DNA of 64,000 nt, from contig NZ_JBEBMH010000007.1 of the NCBI RefSeq assembly GCF_040081985.1, positions 186,001 through 250,000 of the forward strand, written 5' to 3'. This DNA is from Kumtagia yinganensis. Lineage in GTDB: Bacteria > Pseudomonadota > Alphaproteobacteria > Rhizobiales > Rhizobiaceae. The translations under genes and the position numbers were made by a program. A model generated the notes under the pieces. The model had not been told where the DNA came from. It ran no database searches and saw only the letters and a list, made by a program, of their open reading frames with translations. Below, one piece after another: positions 8,116 to 17,093 of the stretch. Every line of letters begins with the position of its first letter. Positions within the stretch are counted from its first letter, which is position 1.

Positions 8116-8259
8116 GCCGGCTCCCACCCTGGCGCCGGACGGTGCGGCCCGGTCCCGGCATCATTATTTTCCAGAATTTTTTGAAAGTCATCGTGCATCT
8201 CAACTCTTTCGCGATAGGCTCGATGCCGCGACAATCGGATGGGCGATTGAGGTTCTGGG

Positions 8260-9576
8260 ATGTTGGATTTCGCGATCTTCTGGGAATGGTTGAGCTTTGC
8301 CGCGCGCTGGCTGCACGTCATCACGGGCATCGCCTGGATTGGCTCGTCCTTCTATTTCGTGGCGCTGGACCTCGGGTTGCGCCAGCGCCCCGGCCTGCCC
8401 GCCGGGGCGCATGGCGAGGAATGGCAGGTCCACGGCGGCGGCTTCTACCACATCCAGAAATATCTGGTGGCGCCGGCCGAGATGCCGGAACACCTGACCT
8501 GGTTCAAATGGGAATCCTATGCCACCTGGATGTCGGGCTTCGCGATGCTCTGCATCGTCTATTACGCCGGCGCCGATCTCTTCCTTATCGACCGCAACGT
8601 GCTGGACGTCTCGGCGCCGGTGGCGATCGGGATTTCGCTGGCCTGCATCGCAGCCGGCTGGGTTGTCTATGACCTGCTCTGCCGGCTGTTCTACGGCAAG
8701 AGCGATACGATCCTGATGCTCCTGCTCTACTGCATCCTCGTGTTCCTCTCCTGGGGCCTGACGCACCTGTTCACCGGCCGCGCCGCCCTCCTGCATCTTG
8801 GCGCGATCACCGCGACGATCATGTCGTGCAACGTGTTCATGGTGATCATCCCGAACCAGAAGATCGTGGTGGCCGATCTGATCGCCGGCCGCAAGCCGGA
8901 CGCCAAATACGGCAAGATCGCCAAGACGCGCTCACTGCACAACAACTACCTGACGCTGCCGGTGCTGTTCCTGATGTTGTCGAACCACTATCCGCTGGCG
9001 TTTGCGACCCAGTTCAACTGGGTCATCGCCTCGCTGGTGTTCATCATCGGCGTGCTGATCCGGCACTATTTCAACACGGTTCATGCGCGCAAGGGCAATC
9101 CGCACTGGACCTGGCTCGCGGCGACGATCCTGTTCGTCATCATCATCTGGCTGTCGACGGTGCCGAAGGCGCTGACGGGCGAGCCGAAAGTGGCCGAGGG
9201 TACGCAGGCTCTGGTGGCCTCGACGCATTTTTCCGCAGTGCGCGACACGGTGATGGGGCGCTGCGCCATGTGCCACGCGGCCGAGCCCTCCTACGAAGGT
9301 ATCTATTTCGCGCCGAAGGGCGTCGTGCTGGAGACGGACGGGACCATCGCCGAGCACGCCAGGGAGATTTATCTGCAAGCCGGCCGCAGCCATGCGATGC
9401 CCCCAGGCAACGTCACCCAGATCACGCCGGAGGAACGCGCGCTGCTGGTGACGTGGTACGAAGACTCTTCCGCGCCAGTCGTACCGCCTTTGAGCGCGGT
9501 CTGGCGGGGAGGCAAGCCGGTGTTCCTTCACAATAGGACCGACAACGCAACCGATGGTTCGCCTTCCTCCGATTGA
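8260..9576 (+). CDS. puuD: PuuD, membrane urate oxidase with cytochrome c domain
   Basis: A 438-residue integral membrane protein. The first 310 residues form the DUF989 (urate oxidase N-terminal) domain with about eight membrane segments and conserved histidines in ARWLHVITGIAWIG, QVHGGGFYHIQKY and TRSLHNNYLTLPVLF. The last 110 residues are a cytochrome c domain with a CAMCH heme motif and a methionine-ligand candidate in SHAMPPGN. PuuD oxidises urate to 5-hydroxyisourate and passes electrons to the respiratory chain, so no peroxide is made. The guanine deaminase gene follows immediately, consistent with purine breakdown. Confidence 0.92.
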   Translation: MLDFAIFWEWLSFAARWLHVITGIAWIGSSFYFVALDLGLRQRPGLPAGAHGEEWQVHGGGFYHIQKYLVAPAEMPEHLTWFKWESYATWMSGFAMLCIVYYAGADLFLIDRNVLDVSAPVAIGISLACIAAGWVVYDLLCRLFYGKSDTILMLLLYCILVFLSWGLTHLFTGRAALLHLGAITATIMSCNVFMVIIPNQKIVVADLIAGRKPDAKYGKIAKTRSLHNNYLTLPVLFLMLSNHYPLAFATQFNWVIASLVFIIGVLIRHYFNTVHARKGNPHWTWLAATILFVIIIWLSTVPKALTGEPKVAEGTQALVASTHFSAVRDTVMGRCAMCHAAEPSYEGIYFAPKGVVLETDGTIAEHAREIYLQAGRSHAMPPGNVTQITPEERALLVTWYEDSSAPVVPPLSAVWRGGKPVFLHNRTDNATDGSPSSD

Positions 9577-9604
9577 TGATCATCGGGACGACGCCTTGAG
9601 GTCA

Positions 9605-10921
9605 ATGATGAAACAAACCCTGCTGCGCGGCCGTACTCTTTCCTTCCTGAGGTTTCCGGAGACAATCGACGATCTCTCCGCCTGCCGCTACGAGGAAGAC
9701 GGCGGCGTGTTGATCGTGGATGGAAAGATCGCCGCCACGGGGGCGTTTGCCGACGTCAGGGCGAAGGCCGGCGAGGGCGTAAAAATCGTCGACCACCGCC
9801 CGAACCTGATCCTGCCGGGTTTTGTCGACTGCCATGTCCACATGCCGCAGATGCAGGTGATCGCGTCCTACGGCGCCGAACTGCTGGACTGGCTGAACAA
9901 TTATACCTTTCCCGAGGAAACGAAATTCCGCGACGCCCAGCACGGCCGCCGCATCGCGAGGCTGTTCCTGGACGAGATGCTGCGGCAGGGCACGACCACG
10001 GTCGTCGCCTACTGCTCTGTGCACAAGGCCTCGGCTGAGGCCTTCTTCGCCGAATCGCACGCGCGCAACATGCTGAACGTCGCCGGCAAGGTGATGATGG
10101 ACCGCAACGCGCCGGAGGGCGTGCTGGATACGCCGCAATCCGGTTACGACGACACCAAGGCGCTGATCGCCGAATGGCACCGCAAGGGCCGCCAGCATTA
10201 TGCGGTGACGCCGCGCTTCGCCATTACCTCGACGCCCGAGCAGATGGAGATGGCTGAGGCGCTGATGCGCGAGCACCCCGACCTGCACATGCAGACGCAT
10301 CTGTCGGAGAACCACGCCGAGATCGCCTTCACCCAGGAACTCTATCCATGGTCGAAGGACTATACGGACGTGTACGACCGATACGGACTGCTCGGCGCGA
10401 AAAGCCTGTTCGGCCACTGCATCCACCTGTCGGAGCGGGAGGCGGACGCGATGTCGGCGAGCGGTTCGGTCGCGGTGTTCTGCCCGACCTCCAACCTGTT
10501 CCTCGGCTCCGGCCTGTTCGACTACCAGCGTTTCCGCAAGCGCGAAAACCCGCTGCGGATCGCGGCGGCCACCGATGTCGGCGGCGGCACCAACTATTCG
10601 ATGCTGCGCACCATGGACGAGGGCTACAAGGTGATCGCGCTCAACGGCGAAAAGCTCAATCCGCTCGCCTCGTTCTGGCAGATCACGCGGGGCAACGCCG
10701 AGGCGCTGTCATTGGTGGACAAGATCGGCACATTGGAACCGGGCACAGACGCCGACATCACGATCCTCAATTCCAGCACAACGCCCGGCATGCGGCTGAG
10801 GATGGAGACAATCGAAACGCTGGCGGAAGAACTTTTCCTGCTGCAGACGCTCGGCGACGACCGGACGGTGGCGGAGGTCTATGTCGCGGGCGAGCCGTTG
10901 AAAGCCTCGCTGCCGGTCTAG
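9605..10921 (+). CDS. guaD: Guanine deaminase
   Basis: A 438-residue amidohydrolase that converts guanine to xanthine with ammonia release. The metal-binding motif FVDCHVHMPQ is at about residue 78, followed by HLSENHAEI (metal and substrate ligands), GHCIHLS and a terminal aspartate in AATDVGGGTNYS. YPWSKDYTDVYDRYGL is a GuaD-specific segment. ATG 9605 follows GAGG; a GTG-type start at 9554 would overlap puuD by 23 bases and lacks family sequence. It gives substrate for urate formation, which PuuD consumes. Confidence 0.93.
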   Translation: MMKQTLLRGRTLSFLRFPETIDDLSACRYEEDGGVLIVDGKIAATGAFADVRAKAGEGVKIVDHRPNLILPGFVDCHVHMPQMQVIASYGAELLDWLNNYTFPEETKFRDAQHGRRIARLFLDEMLRQGTTTVVAYCSVHKASAEAFFAESHARNMLNVAGKVMMDRNAPEGVLDTPQSGYDDTKALIAEWHRKGRQHYAVTPRFAITSTPEQMEMAEALMREHPDLHMQTHLSENHAEIAFTQELYPWSKDYTDVYDRYGLLGAKSLFGHCIHLSEREADAMSASGSVAVFCPTSNLFLGSGLFDYQRFRKRENPLRIAAATDVGGGTNYSMLRTMDEGYKVIALNGEKLNPLASFWQITRGNAEALSLVDKIGTLEPGTDADITILNSSTTPGMRLRMETIETLAEELFLLQTLGDDRTVAEVYVAGEPLKASLPV

Positions 10922-11066
10922 TCAGCGGACCTTCCGTTCCGGCAATCGTAGGCGGTTTACATTCTCCGTTCAATTGGGATATCTCGCGTCGCGACCCGAT
11001 GCGCAACCAAGTCGATCGCCCGGCGCTGCTGCGGTGCGTCCGGTGCTCTGCCTGAGAGGGAATGCC

Positions 11067-11564
11067 ATGGCCAGTGCCGACGACATCGCCAAGATCGCCG
11101 AACAGGAAGCCGCGTTGGTGTTTCCCGCCTTCGACGAGGCCACGGCCTTCACCATAGGCTCCGCGCTGCGCGAGCGGGCTCTGGCCGAAAAGCTGCCGAT
11201 CGTTGTCGACATCCAGTTGTGGGACCGGCCGCTGTTCTATGCCGCGCTGCCCGGTTCGACCGCCAGCAACACCAACTGGGCGCGGCGCAAGCGCAACGTG
11301 GTGCGCATCTACCAGAAGAGCACCTACCGGCTGGTGCATGAGAAGGCGCGGCCCGACCGCATCTTTCCGCCGGCGGATGGGCTTGACCCGGCCGACCATG
11401 TGCTGGCTGGCGGCGGCTTTCCGATCACGGTCAAGGGCGTCGGCGTAATCGGCGTGATCGCGGTGTCCGGCCTTCCCGAAAGGCAGGATCACGCGGTGAT
11501 CATCGAAGTGCTCTGCGCCCATCTTGGCCTCGACCACGCCGCCCTTGCCTTGCCCGCCGCCTGA
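11067..11564 (+). CDS. UPF0303 / heme-degrading-domain-like protein
   Basis: A 165-residue soluble protein. The sequence LPIVVDIQLWDRPLFYAALPGST, then WARRKRNVVRIY, then LAGGGFPITVKGVGVIGVIAVSGLP matches the UPF0303 family (GlcG/HbpS-like fold; the yeast relative is Ybr137w). The biochemical role is not settled for the family. ATG 11067 was chosen because GAGAGGG lies just upstream and the fold begins there; the longer frame is not family-like. It is between guaD and the glycerate kinase gene on the same strand, so it may belong to the same transcript. Confidence 0.8.
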   Translation: MASADDIAKIAEQEAALVFPAFDEATAFTIGSALRERALAEKLPIVVDIQLWDRPLFYAALPGSTASNTNWARRKRNVVRIYQKSTYRLVHEKARPDRIFPPADGLDPADHVLAGGGFPITVKGVGVIGVIAVSGLPERQDHAVIIEVLCAHLGLDHAALALPAA

Positions 11565-11603
11565 TTTTCGCGGCCAGCTTTTTCACTGTGGGCATTTTTG
11601 AAG

Positions 11604-12869
11604 ATGACTTTTGAATCGCGTGATTTCCTGACTTCGATCTTCAAGGCGGCGGTGGCCGCCGCCGATCCGGAACTGACGATCCGCAAACACCTGCCGAAGA
11701 AGCCGAAGGGACGTGTCGTGGTGATCGGCGCCGGCAAGGGTTCGGCGCAGATGGCGGCAGCCTTCGAACGCGCCTGGGACGGGCCGCTGACCGGCGTGGT
11801 GGTCACCCGCTACGGCTACGCGACGAAATGCAAGCGCATCGAGATATTTGAGGCCGCGCATCCGGTGCCGGACGAGGCTGGGCTGGCGGCGTCGAAGCGG
11901 CTGCTTTCGGCGGTATCCGGCCTGACCGAGGACGATCTGGTGGTGGCGCTGGTGTCGGGCGGCGGCTCGGCGCTGCTGCCTTCGCCGCCGGCCGGGCTGT
12001 CGCTCACCGACGAGATCGCGGTGAACGAGGCGCTGCTGGCCTCGGGGGCGCCGATCTCGGCGATGAACACGGTGCGCAAACACGTGTCGACCATCAAGGG
12101 CGGAAAGCTCGCCGCCGCCGCTTATCCCGCGCGGGTCGTGTCGCTGGTGGTCTCCGACATCCCCGGCGACAATCCCGCTTTGGTCGCCTCGGGTCCCACC
12201 GTGCCGGAAGCCGCGACGCGGGCCGACGCGCTGCGGATCGTCGAAACCTATCGCATGAAGCTGCCGGAAGCCGTGTTGGCGCATCTGGCGTCGGAGGCGG
12301 CCGATGCGCCGCGCCCGGACGATCCGCGCTTCAGGGCGAACGAAGTGCACGTCATCGCCTCGGCCGCCGTGTCGCTGGACGCCGCCGCCGAAGAGGCGCG
12401 GCGGCTCGGCATGGAGGCCGTCATTCTGTCGGATTCCATCGAGGGTGAGGCGCGCGACGTCGGCTCCATGCATGCTGCGATCGCCCGCGAGGTGGCACTG
12501 CGTGGCCGTCCCTTCGCCCGGCCGATCCTGATGCTGTCGGGCGGCGAGACCACCGTCACGCTTCGCTGCAAGGGCGGCAAGGGCGGCCGCAACAGCGAGT
12601 TCCTGCTGTCCTTCGCCATTGGCGTCGACGGTTTCGAGGGCATTCATGCGCTCGCCGCCGATACCGACGGCATCGACGGCTCTGAAAACAACGCCGGCGC
12701 CTTCGCCGACGGTTTTAGCGTGGCGCGCATGCGTGCGGCCGGGGTGGACGCTAAGGCGGTGCTGGCGGGCAACAACGCCTGGACGGCCTTCAACGCCGCC
12801 AACGACCTGTTCGTGCCCGGCCCGACCGGAACGAATGTCAACGATCTCAGGGCGATCCTGGTGCGGTAG
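11604..12869 (+). CDS. Glycerate 2-kinase (MOFRL family)
   Basis: A 421-residue protein (TtuD/GckA type) that phosphorylates D-glycerate to 2-phosphoglycerate; older annotations call it hydroxypyruvate reductase. Visible motifs are VVVIGAGKGSAQMA (about residue 38), ALVSGGGSALL (about 115), VSDIPGDNPALVASGPT (about 190) and the MOFRL segment GGRNSEFLLSFA followed by AADTDGIDGSENNAGA (about 330-370). A TTG two codons upstream is an alternative start. Purine degradation ends in glyoxylate and can continue through tartronate semialdehyde to glycerate, so the enzyme fits with puuD and guaD. Confidence 0.88.
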   Translation: MTFESRDFLTSIFKAAVAAADPELTIRKHLPKKPKGRVVVIGAGKGSAQMAAAFERAWDGPLTGVVVTRYGYATKCKRIEIFEAAHPVPDEAGLAASKRLLSAVSGLTEDDLVVALVSGGGSALLPSPPAGLSLTDEIAVNEALLASGAPISAMNTVRKHVSTIKGGKLAAAAYPARVVSLVVSDIPGDNPALVASGPTVPEAATRADALRIVETYRMKLPEAVLAHLASEAADAPRPDDPRFRANEVHVIASAAVSLDAAAEEARRLGMEAVILSDSIEGEARDVGSMHAAIAREVALRGRPFARPILMLSGGETTVTLRCKGGKGGRNSEFLLSFAIGVDGFEGIHALAADTDGIDGSENNAGAFADGFSVARMRAAGVDAKAVLAGNNAWTAFNAANDLFVPGPTGTNVNDLRAILVR

Positions 12870-12871
12870 TA

Positions 12872-14359
12872 TCATGCGGCCATCAGTTTCCTGACCGCCC
12901 GCATATCCGCACGAAACCGGTCGCGTTCGGCTTCCTTGTCCGCCGCCTCGCGGATGCGCAGGATGAAGGACGGGTGGATGGTCAGGAACACTTTTAGCCC
13001 ATCTTCGCGTTCGACCACCTGGCCGCGCATCTTGGTGATCGGCACGGCCTTCCCCAGGAGCGATTGGGCGGCGGTGGCGCCGAGAGCCACGACGAGGTCG
13101 GGTTTGACCATCGCCAGTTCCTTGTCCAGCCACCACCGGCATGCCTGGATCTCGCCGGCGTTCGGTTTGGAGTGGATGCGGCGCTTGCCGCGCGGCTCGA
13201 ACTTAAAATGTTTCACCGCATTGGTGACGTAGACTTTTGTGCGATGCACCTCGGCTTCATCGAGTATGGCGTCGAAAACCTTGCCGGCTGGGCCGACGAA
13301 GGGTTTGCCCGCAAGGTCCTCCTGGTCGCCCGGCTGCTCGCCGACGAAAATCACCTTCGCATTTTCAGGCCCCTCGCCGAACACCGTCTGCGTGGCGTCG
13401 CGCCACAGCGGGCACCGGTGGCAGGCTTTTGCGGCCTCACGCAGTTCGGGGATGGAGGCAGCATCCGCCCCTTCATCCTGGCCGGCGGGGGCGTCGCGCA
13501 CCGGCCAATGCCTTGCCTGGATTTTTGCGTGATGCGGGGCAGGAACCGTCGGCATCTTTTCGATCATCTCCCTGGCCGAATTTTCGGCGCCGGCGATGAG
13601 GGTCGGGATCAGCTCGGCCTCGGGAAGGTTGCGCCAGAATTTCTTAGGCATCTCGGCCTGCATCGCCTTCACCTTCAACCGCGCCGGATTGAAGATGTTC
13701 CTGAAATAGGTCAGCCAAAGCTCCTCGGCTGCGTCCTCCGCGGGCGCGTCCCGTTGCGAAGCGCCGGGGCCGATCAGCAGCCTCTCGCCGTCCCAGGAAG
13801 CGGAGGCGTGCGGGGTCAAGATCGTCCAGCGCATGCCGGTGAAGCGGCGCACGAAAAACGCCGCGTTGCGCTCGAGGATAAAATGGTCGGGCTCGAACCA
13901 GGCGACGTAGCGCGCGTCCGGCTCCTCGCCGACCTGCCGGAAACGCACGAAGGCATGCATCTTGTGCATGTCGCGGCGGACCGCCTTTTCCATCGATTCG
14001 AACCGCCGCACATCGGCATCGGAGGCGACGAGCAGCAGATTCCGATCGGCCTGCAATCGCCAGAGCAGGCGGTAGAGGAAGCCGAAACGCTGCGGGTTGG
14101 AATGGCAGATCACGGTTTCCGCGCGCTCGATGAAATCGCGGGGAACGTTGAGCGTAGCGCCACTTGGCACGGCCGGCAGATCATTGCCGCGCCTGCCGAG
14201 CAAATCGGCAACCGCCTCGCCGACCGTCCAGACGACGCGGTCCGGCGCGATGCCGTTGAGTGCCAGCGAGCGCGCGGCGTTGCGCCAGCCGGAAAAATCG
14301 ATCTCGCTGGCGAGCCGCACGCTCATGCCCGCCCTGTCGATATGCGGCGCCGCAATCAT
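12872..14359 (-). CDS. udgX: UdgX-type uracil-DNA glycosylase with DUF4130 domain
   Basis: A 495-residue two-domain protein. Residues about 15-270 are the DUF4130 domain (NIFNPARLKVKAMQAEMPKK). Residues 305-495 are a family-4-like glycosylase: motif A GEQPGDQED (340-348), FVGPAG, the UdgX R-loop KRRIHSKP (393-399) whose His396 corresponds to the histidine that covalently traps the abasic sugar, and motif B HPSFILR (462-468). Cluster ligands appear to be C313, C316, C407 and H384, where classic family-4 enzymes have a third cysteine. It excises uracil and stays cross-linked. The start overlaps the stop of the radical SAM gene by three bases, so the two are translationally coupled. Confidence 0.93.
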   Translation of the reverse strand: MIAAPHIDRAGMSVRLASEIDFSGWRNAARSLALNGIAPDRVVWTVGEAVADLLGRRGNDLPAVPSGATLNVPRDFIERAETVICHSNPQRFGFLYRLLWRLQADRNLLLVASDADVRRFESMEKAVRRDMHKMHAFVRFRQVGEEPDARYVAWFEPDHFILERNAAFFVRRFTGMRWTILTPHASASWDGERLLIGPGASQRDAPAEDAAEELWLTYFRNIFNPARLKVKAMQAEMPKKFWRNLPEAELIPTLIAGAENSAREMIEKMPTVPAPHHAKIQARHWPVRDAPAGQDEGADAASIPELREAAKACHRCPLWRDATQTVFGEGPENAKVIFVGEQPGDQEDLAGKPFVGPAGKVFDAILDEAEVHRTKVYVTNAVKHFKFEPRGKRRIHSKPNAGEIQACRWWLDKELAMVKPDLVVALGATAAQSLLGKAVPITKMRGQVVEREDGLKVFLTIHPSFILRIREAADKEAERDRFRADMRAVRKLMAA

Positions 14360-15594
14360 GCAAACAGCTCCATCTGACGGGGCGGCGGAACGAGTTTCTG
14401 GCGCAGCGCCGACCGGTCGGTCAGCCCGCCCGGCGACCAGCCCTCGGCGACCACGAAGGGCCGCACTTTTGCGATGGATGCGCAGAGCCGGCCGACATCC
14501 TCCAGCCGCAGACGGTGGAATTTTCGCGTCGAGAGAATGCGGTCCACCGCCTTGGTGCCGAGCCCGGGAACGCGCAGCAGCGCTTCGCGGTCGGCGCGGT
14601 TGACGTCGACGGGAAACCGCCCGCGATGCCGCAGCGCCCAGGCGAGTTTCGGGTCTATCTCCAGATCGAGCATGCCGTCCTGCCGGCCTTCCAAAATCTC
14701 CGGCTGGGAGAAACCGTAGAAACGCATGAGCCAGTCGGCCTGGTAGAGCCGGTGTTCTCGCATCAGCGGCGGTTTTTTGAGCGGCAGGGCGGAGGAGGCG
14801 TCCGGAATCGGGCTGAAGGCGGAATAATAGACGCGGCGGAGATGGTAGCTGCCATAGAGCCGTGCGCTGGTACGCAGAATGCCATCGTCGGAAGTGGTGT
14901 CGGCGCCGACGATCATCTGCGTGGACTGGCCGCCGGGGGCGAAGCGCTCGCGCTTTTTCGTGCGCAAGGTGGGTTCGCGTTTCTCTTCGATCTTGCTGCG
15001 CAACTTGGCCATGGAAAGCCGGATCGTCTCCGGCTTCTTTTCCGGCGCGAGTTTCTTGACACCCTCGTCGGTCGGCAGTTCGACATTGATCGACAGGCGG
15101 TCGGCGAAACAGCCGGCCTGCTCGATCAGCTCCGGCGCGCATTCCGGAATGGTCTTCAGATGAATATAGCCGCCGAATTTTTCGTCGATGCGCAGGCGGC
15201 GCGCCACCTCGACCATTTCGGCCATCGTCTCGTCCGGCGAACGGATGACGCCGGAGGAAAGGAACAGGCCCTCGATGTAGTTGCGTTTATAGAAATCCAT
15301 GGTGAGCCGCACCACCTCGTCAATTGTGAAACGCGCGCGGCGCACGTTGGAGGACGAACGGTTGATGCAATAGGTGCAGTCGTAGATGCAGAAATTGGTC
15401 AGCAGGATTTTCAGCAGGGAGATGCAGCGTCCGTCCGGCGCGTAGGAGTGGCAGATGCCCATGCCCTCCGTCGAGCCGATGCCTTTGGTCTTCAGCGAGT
15501 CGCGTTGCGCAGCACCCGACGAGGCGCAGGACGCATCGTATTTCGCCGCGTCGGACAGGATCGCCAGTTTTTCGCGTGTGGTGAGAACGGCCAT
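14356..15594 (-). CDS. Radical SAM protein linked to UdgX (TIGR03916 type)
   Basis: A 412-residue protein with the radical SAM cysteines in CIYDCTYC (C69, C73, C76), an N-terminal LAILSDAAKYDASCASSG, and a C-terminal helix-hairpin-helix (VDVNRADREALLRVPGLGTKAVDRIL), which implies DNA binding. This family nearly always sits next to udgX and is thought to modify or repair DNA, but its reaction is unknown. ATG 15594 begins the conserved part; two earlier in-frame ATGs (15642, 15630) exist and neither has a good ribosome site. It is the first gene of the pair. Confidence 0.9.
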   Translation of the reverse strand: MAVLTTREKLAILSDAAKYDASCASSGAAQRDSLKTKGIGSTEGMGICHSYAPDGRCISLLKILLTNFCIYDCTYCINRSSSNVRRARFTIDEVVRLTMDFYKRNYIEGLFLSSGVIRSPDETMAEMVEVARRLRIDEKFGGYIHLKTIPECAPELIEQAGCFADRLSINVELPTDEGVKKLAPEKKPETIRLSMAKLRSKIEEKREPTLRTKKRERFAPGGQSTQMIVGADTTSDDGILRTSARLYGSYHLRRVYYSAFSPIPDASSALPLKKPPLMREHRLYQADWLMRFYGFSQPEILEGRQDGMLDLEIDPKLAWALRHRGRFPVDVNRADREALLRVPGLGTKAVDRILSTRKFHRLRLEDVGRLCASIAKVRPFVVAEGWSPGGLTDRSALRQKLVPPPRQMELFA

Positions 15595-15679
15595 TTGTTC
15601 ATGATACGTTCTCTTGGGCGGCAATGCCATATCAAAAGACATAGAAGGCCGATTTTAACGGCCAGCCCCTGACAGAAGG

Positions 15680-17065
15680 TCAGACCTCGTGCAAATAGAG
15701 GTGGTAGTCGAGTTCGCTAACGGTACGGGCGACGCGCAGATATTCGGCGCGTTTGATTTCCGTGAAGGTGCGGTGGAGGTCTTCGCCCAGCGCCTTCTTG
15801 AGGAAGTCCGAGGCCGTGGCCGCTTCGATCGCCGAGCGCCAGTCGGCGGGCGCGTCCGCCAGCTTCGGCGCGTTCTCGTAGCCGTTGCCGGTGGTTTCCG
15901 GGCCGGGGTCCAGCTTTTCCTCGAGACCCTTGGCGATGCCGGCGAGCACGGTGGCGGCGACCAGATAGGGGTTGGTATCGACGCCGGCCGGGCGGTGCTC
16001 GATGCGGCGGTTCTTCACGTCGCCAGCCGGGATGCGCAGTGCCACGGAGCGGTTGTTGACGCCCCAGGTGGCGGCGAGCGGCGCATAAGATTGGGCGACG
16101 AAACGGCGCCAGGAATTGGCGTGCGGCGCGAAGACCAGCATCGATTCCGGCATCGTCGCCGCGAGCCCGCCCAGCGCGTTGAGCATTTTTGGGCTCCACT
16201 GGCCTTCTTTTTCCTCGGCAAGGACGTTGCGGCCCGCGCTGTCCTGAAGGGACACGTGGAAGTGCATGCCGGAGCCGGCGTATTTCTGGATCGGCTTGGC
16301 CATGAAGCAGGCGGTCACCCCATGGCGCCGCGCCTGCATGCGCACCAGGCGCTTCAGCTGCACGAGGTCGTCGGCGGCCTTCAGGATGTCCTTGCGATAG
16401 TTCAGCGTCAGTTCGTACTGGCCGGGCGCGTATTCCGAGATCAGCGTCTCGACCGGAATGTTTTGGGCCTTCGCGCCGGCATAGATGTCGGAGAAAAGCG
16501 GCTCCATGCCGTGCAGGTGGTCTACCGAATAGACTTCCGTCTTGCCGCTGCCCCGACCGTCCAGCACGGCGTCGGCCGGCTGCACTCGGCCCTCGGCGTC
16601 GCGCTCGTTCTTCAGCAGGAAGAACTCCAGCTCGAAAGCACCCGCCGGATACAGGTCCTTTTCCGCGAAAAGCTCGATCTGCCGGGCAAGCGCGTGGCGC
16701 GGGTCCGAACGCATAGGTGTGCCGTCGAGATGGTACATCGACATCAGCACCTGGGCGCGCGCCGGGCTGGTGCCGTGGAGAGGAACCAGCGTGCCCGGGA
16801 TCGGCCAGGCGCGTAGGTCGCCGTCACCGGAATCCCAGATTAGCCCGGTCTCGTGCACGTCCTCGCCGGTGATGTCGAGGCCGAGGATGGAGATCGGCAT
16901 GTGCCGGCCGCCCCGGTAGATGCTCATCAGCTCGTGGCGGCGGATGATTTTTCCGCGGCCGATGCCGTTGACGTCGGACAGCACGATGTCGACCGCCTCG
17001 ATCTCGGGATGGGCGTCGAGGAACGTTTGCGCTTCGTCGGCTGACGATCCGGAAGGTGATGTCAT
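15680..17065 (-). CDS. Glutamine synthetase-like gamma-glutamylpolyamine synthetase
   Basis: A 461-residue member of the glutamine synthetase superfamily (GlnA3/PuuA type). A beta-grasp N-domain (EAVDIVLSDVNGIGRGKII) precedes the catalytic domain with FELEFFLL, EYAPGQYELTL, GSGMHFHVSLQD (metal and glutamate site) and NRRIEHRPAGVDTNPYL. Members ligate glutamate to a polyamine or amine using ATP. AGAGGG precedes ATG 17065. The class III aminotransferase gene ends 28 bases upstream on the same strand, so the enzymes are probably co-made and may act on successive amine intermediates. The exact amine cannot be read from sequence. Confidence 0.87.
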   Translation of the reverse strand: MTSPSGSSADEAQTFLDAHPEIEAVDIVLSDVNGIGRGKIIRRHELMSIYRGGRHMPISILGLDITGEDVHETGLIWDSGDGDLRAWPIPGTLVPLHGTSPARAQVLMSMYHLDGTPMRSDPRHALARQIELFAEKDLYPAGAFELEFFLLKNERDAEGRVQPADAVLDGRGSGKTEVYSVDHLHGMEPLFSDIYAGAKAQNIPVETLISEYAPGQYELTLNYRKDILKAADDLVQLKRLVRMQARRHGVTACFMAKPIQKYAGSGMHFHVSLQDSAGRNVLAEEKEGQWSPKMLNALGGLAATMPESMLVFAPHANSWRRFVAQSYAPLAATWGVNNRSVALRIPAGDVKNRRIEHRPAGVDTNPYLVAATVLAGIAKGLEEKLDPGPETTGNGYENAPKLADAPADWRSAIEAATASDFLKKALGEDLHRTFTEIKRAEYLRVARTVSELDYHLYLHEV

Positions 17066-17093
17066 GATGGCCCTCTGTCTGCCGCTTCCTTTG

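Noticed and set aside
12872..15142. A 756-residue fusion ending in the UdgX domain
   Set aside because: The first 260 residues are an off-frame reading of the radical SAM gene. The real UdgX start is the ATG at 14359 overlapping the radical SAM stop.
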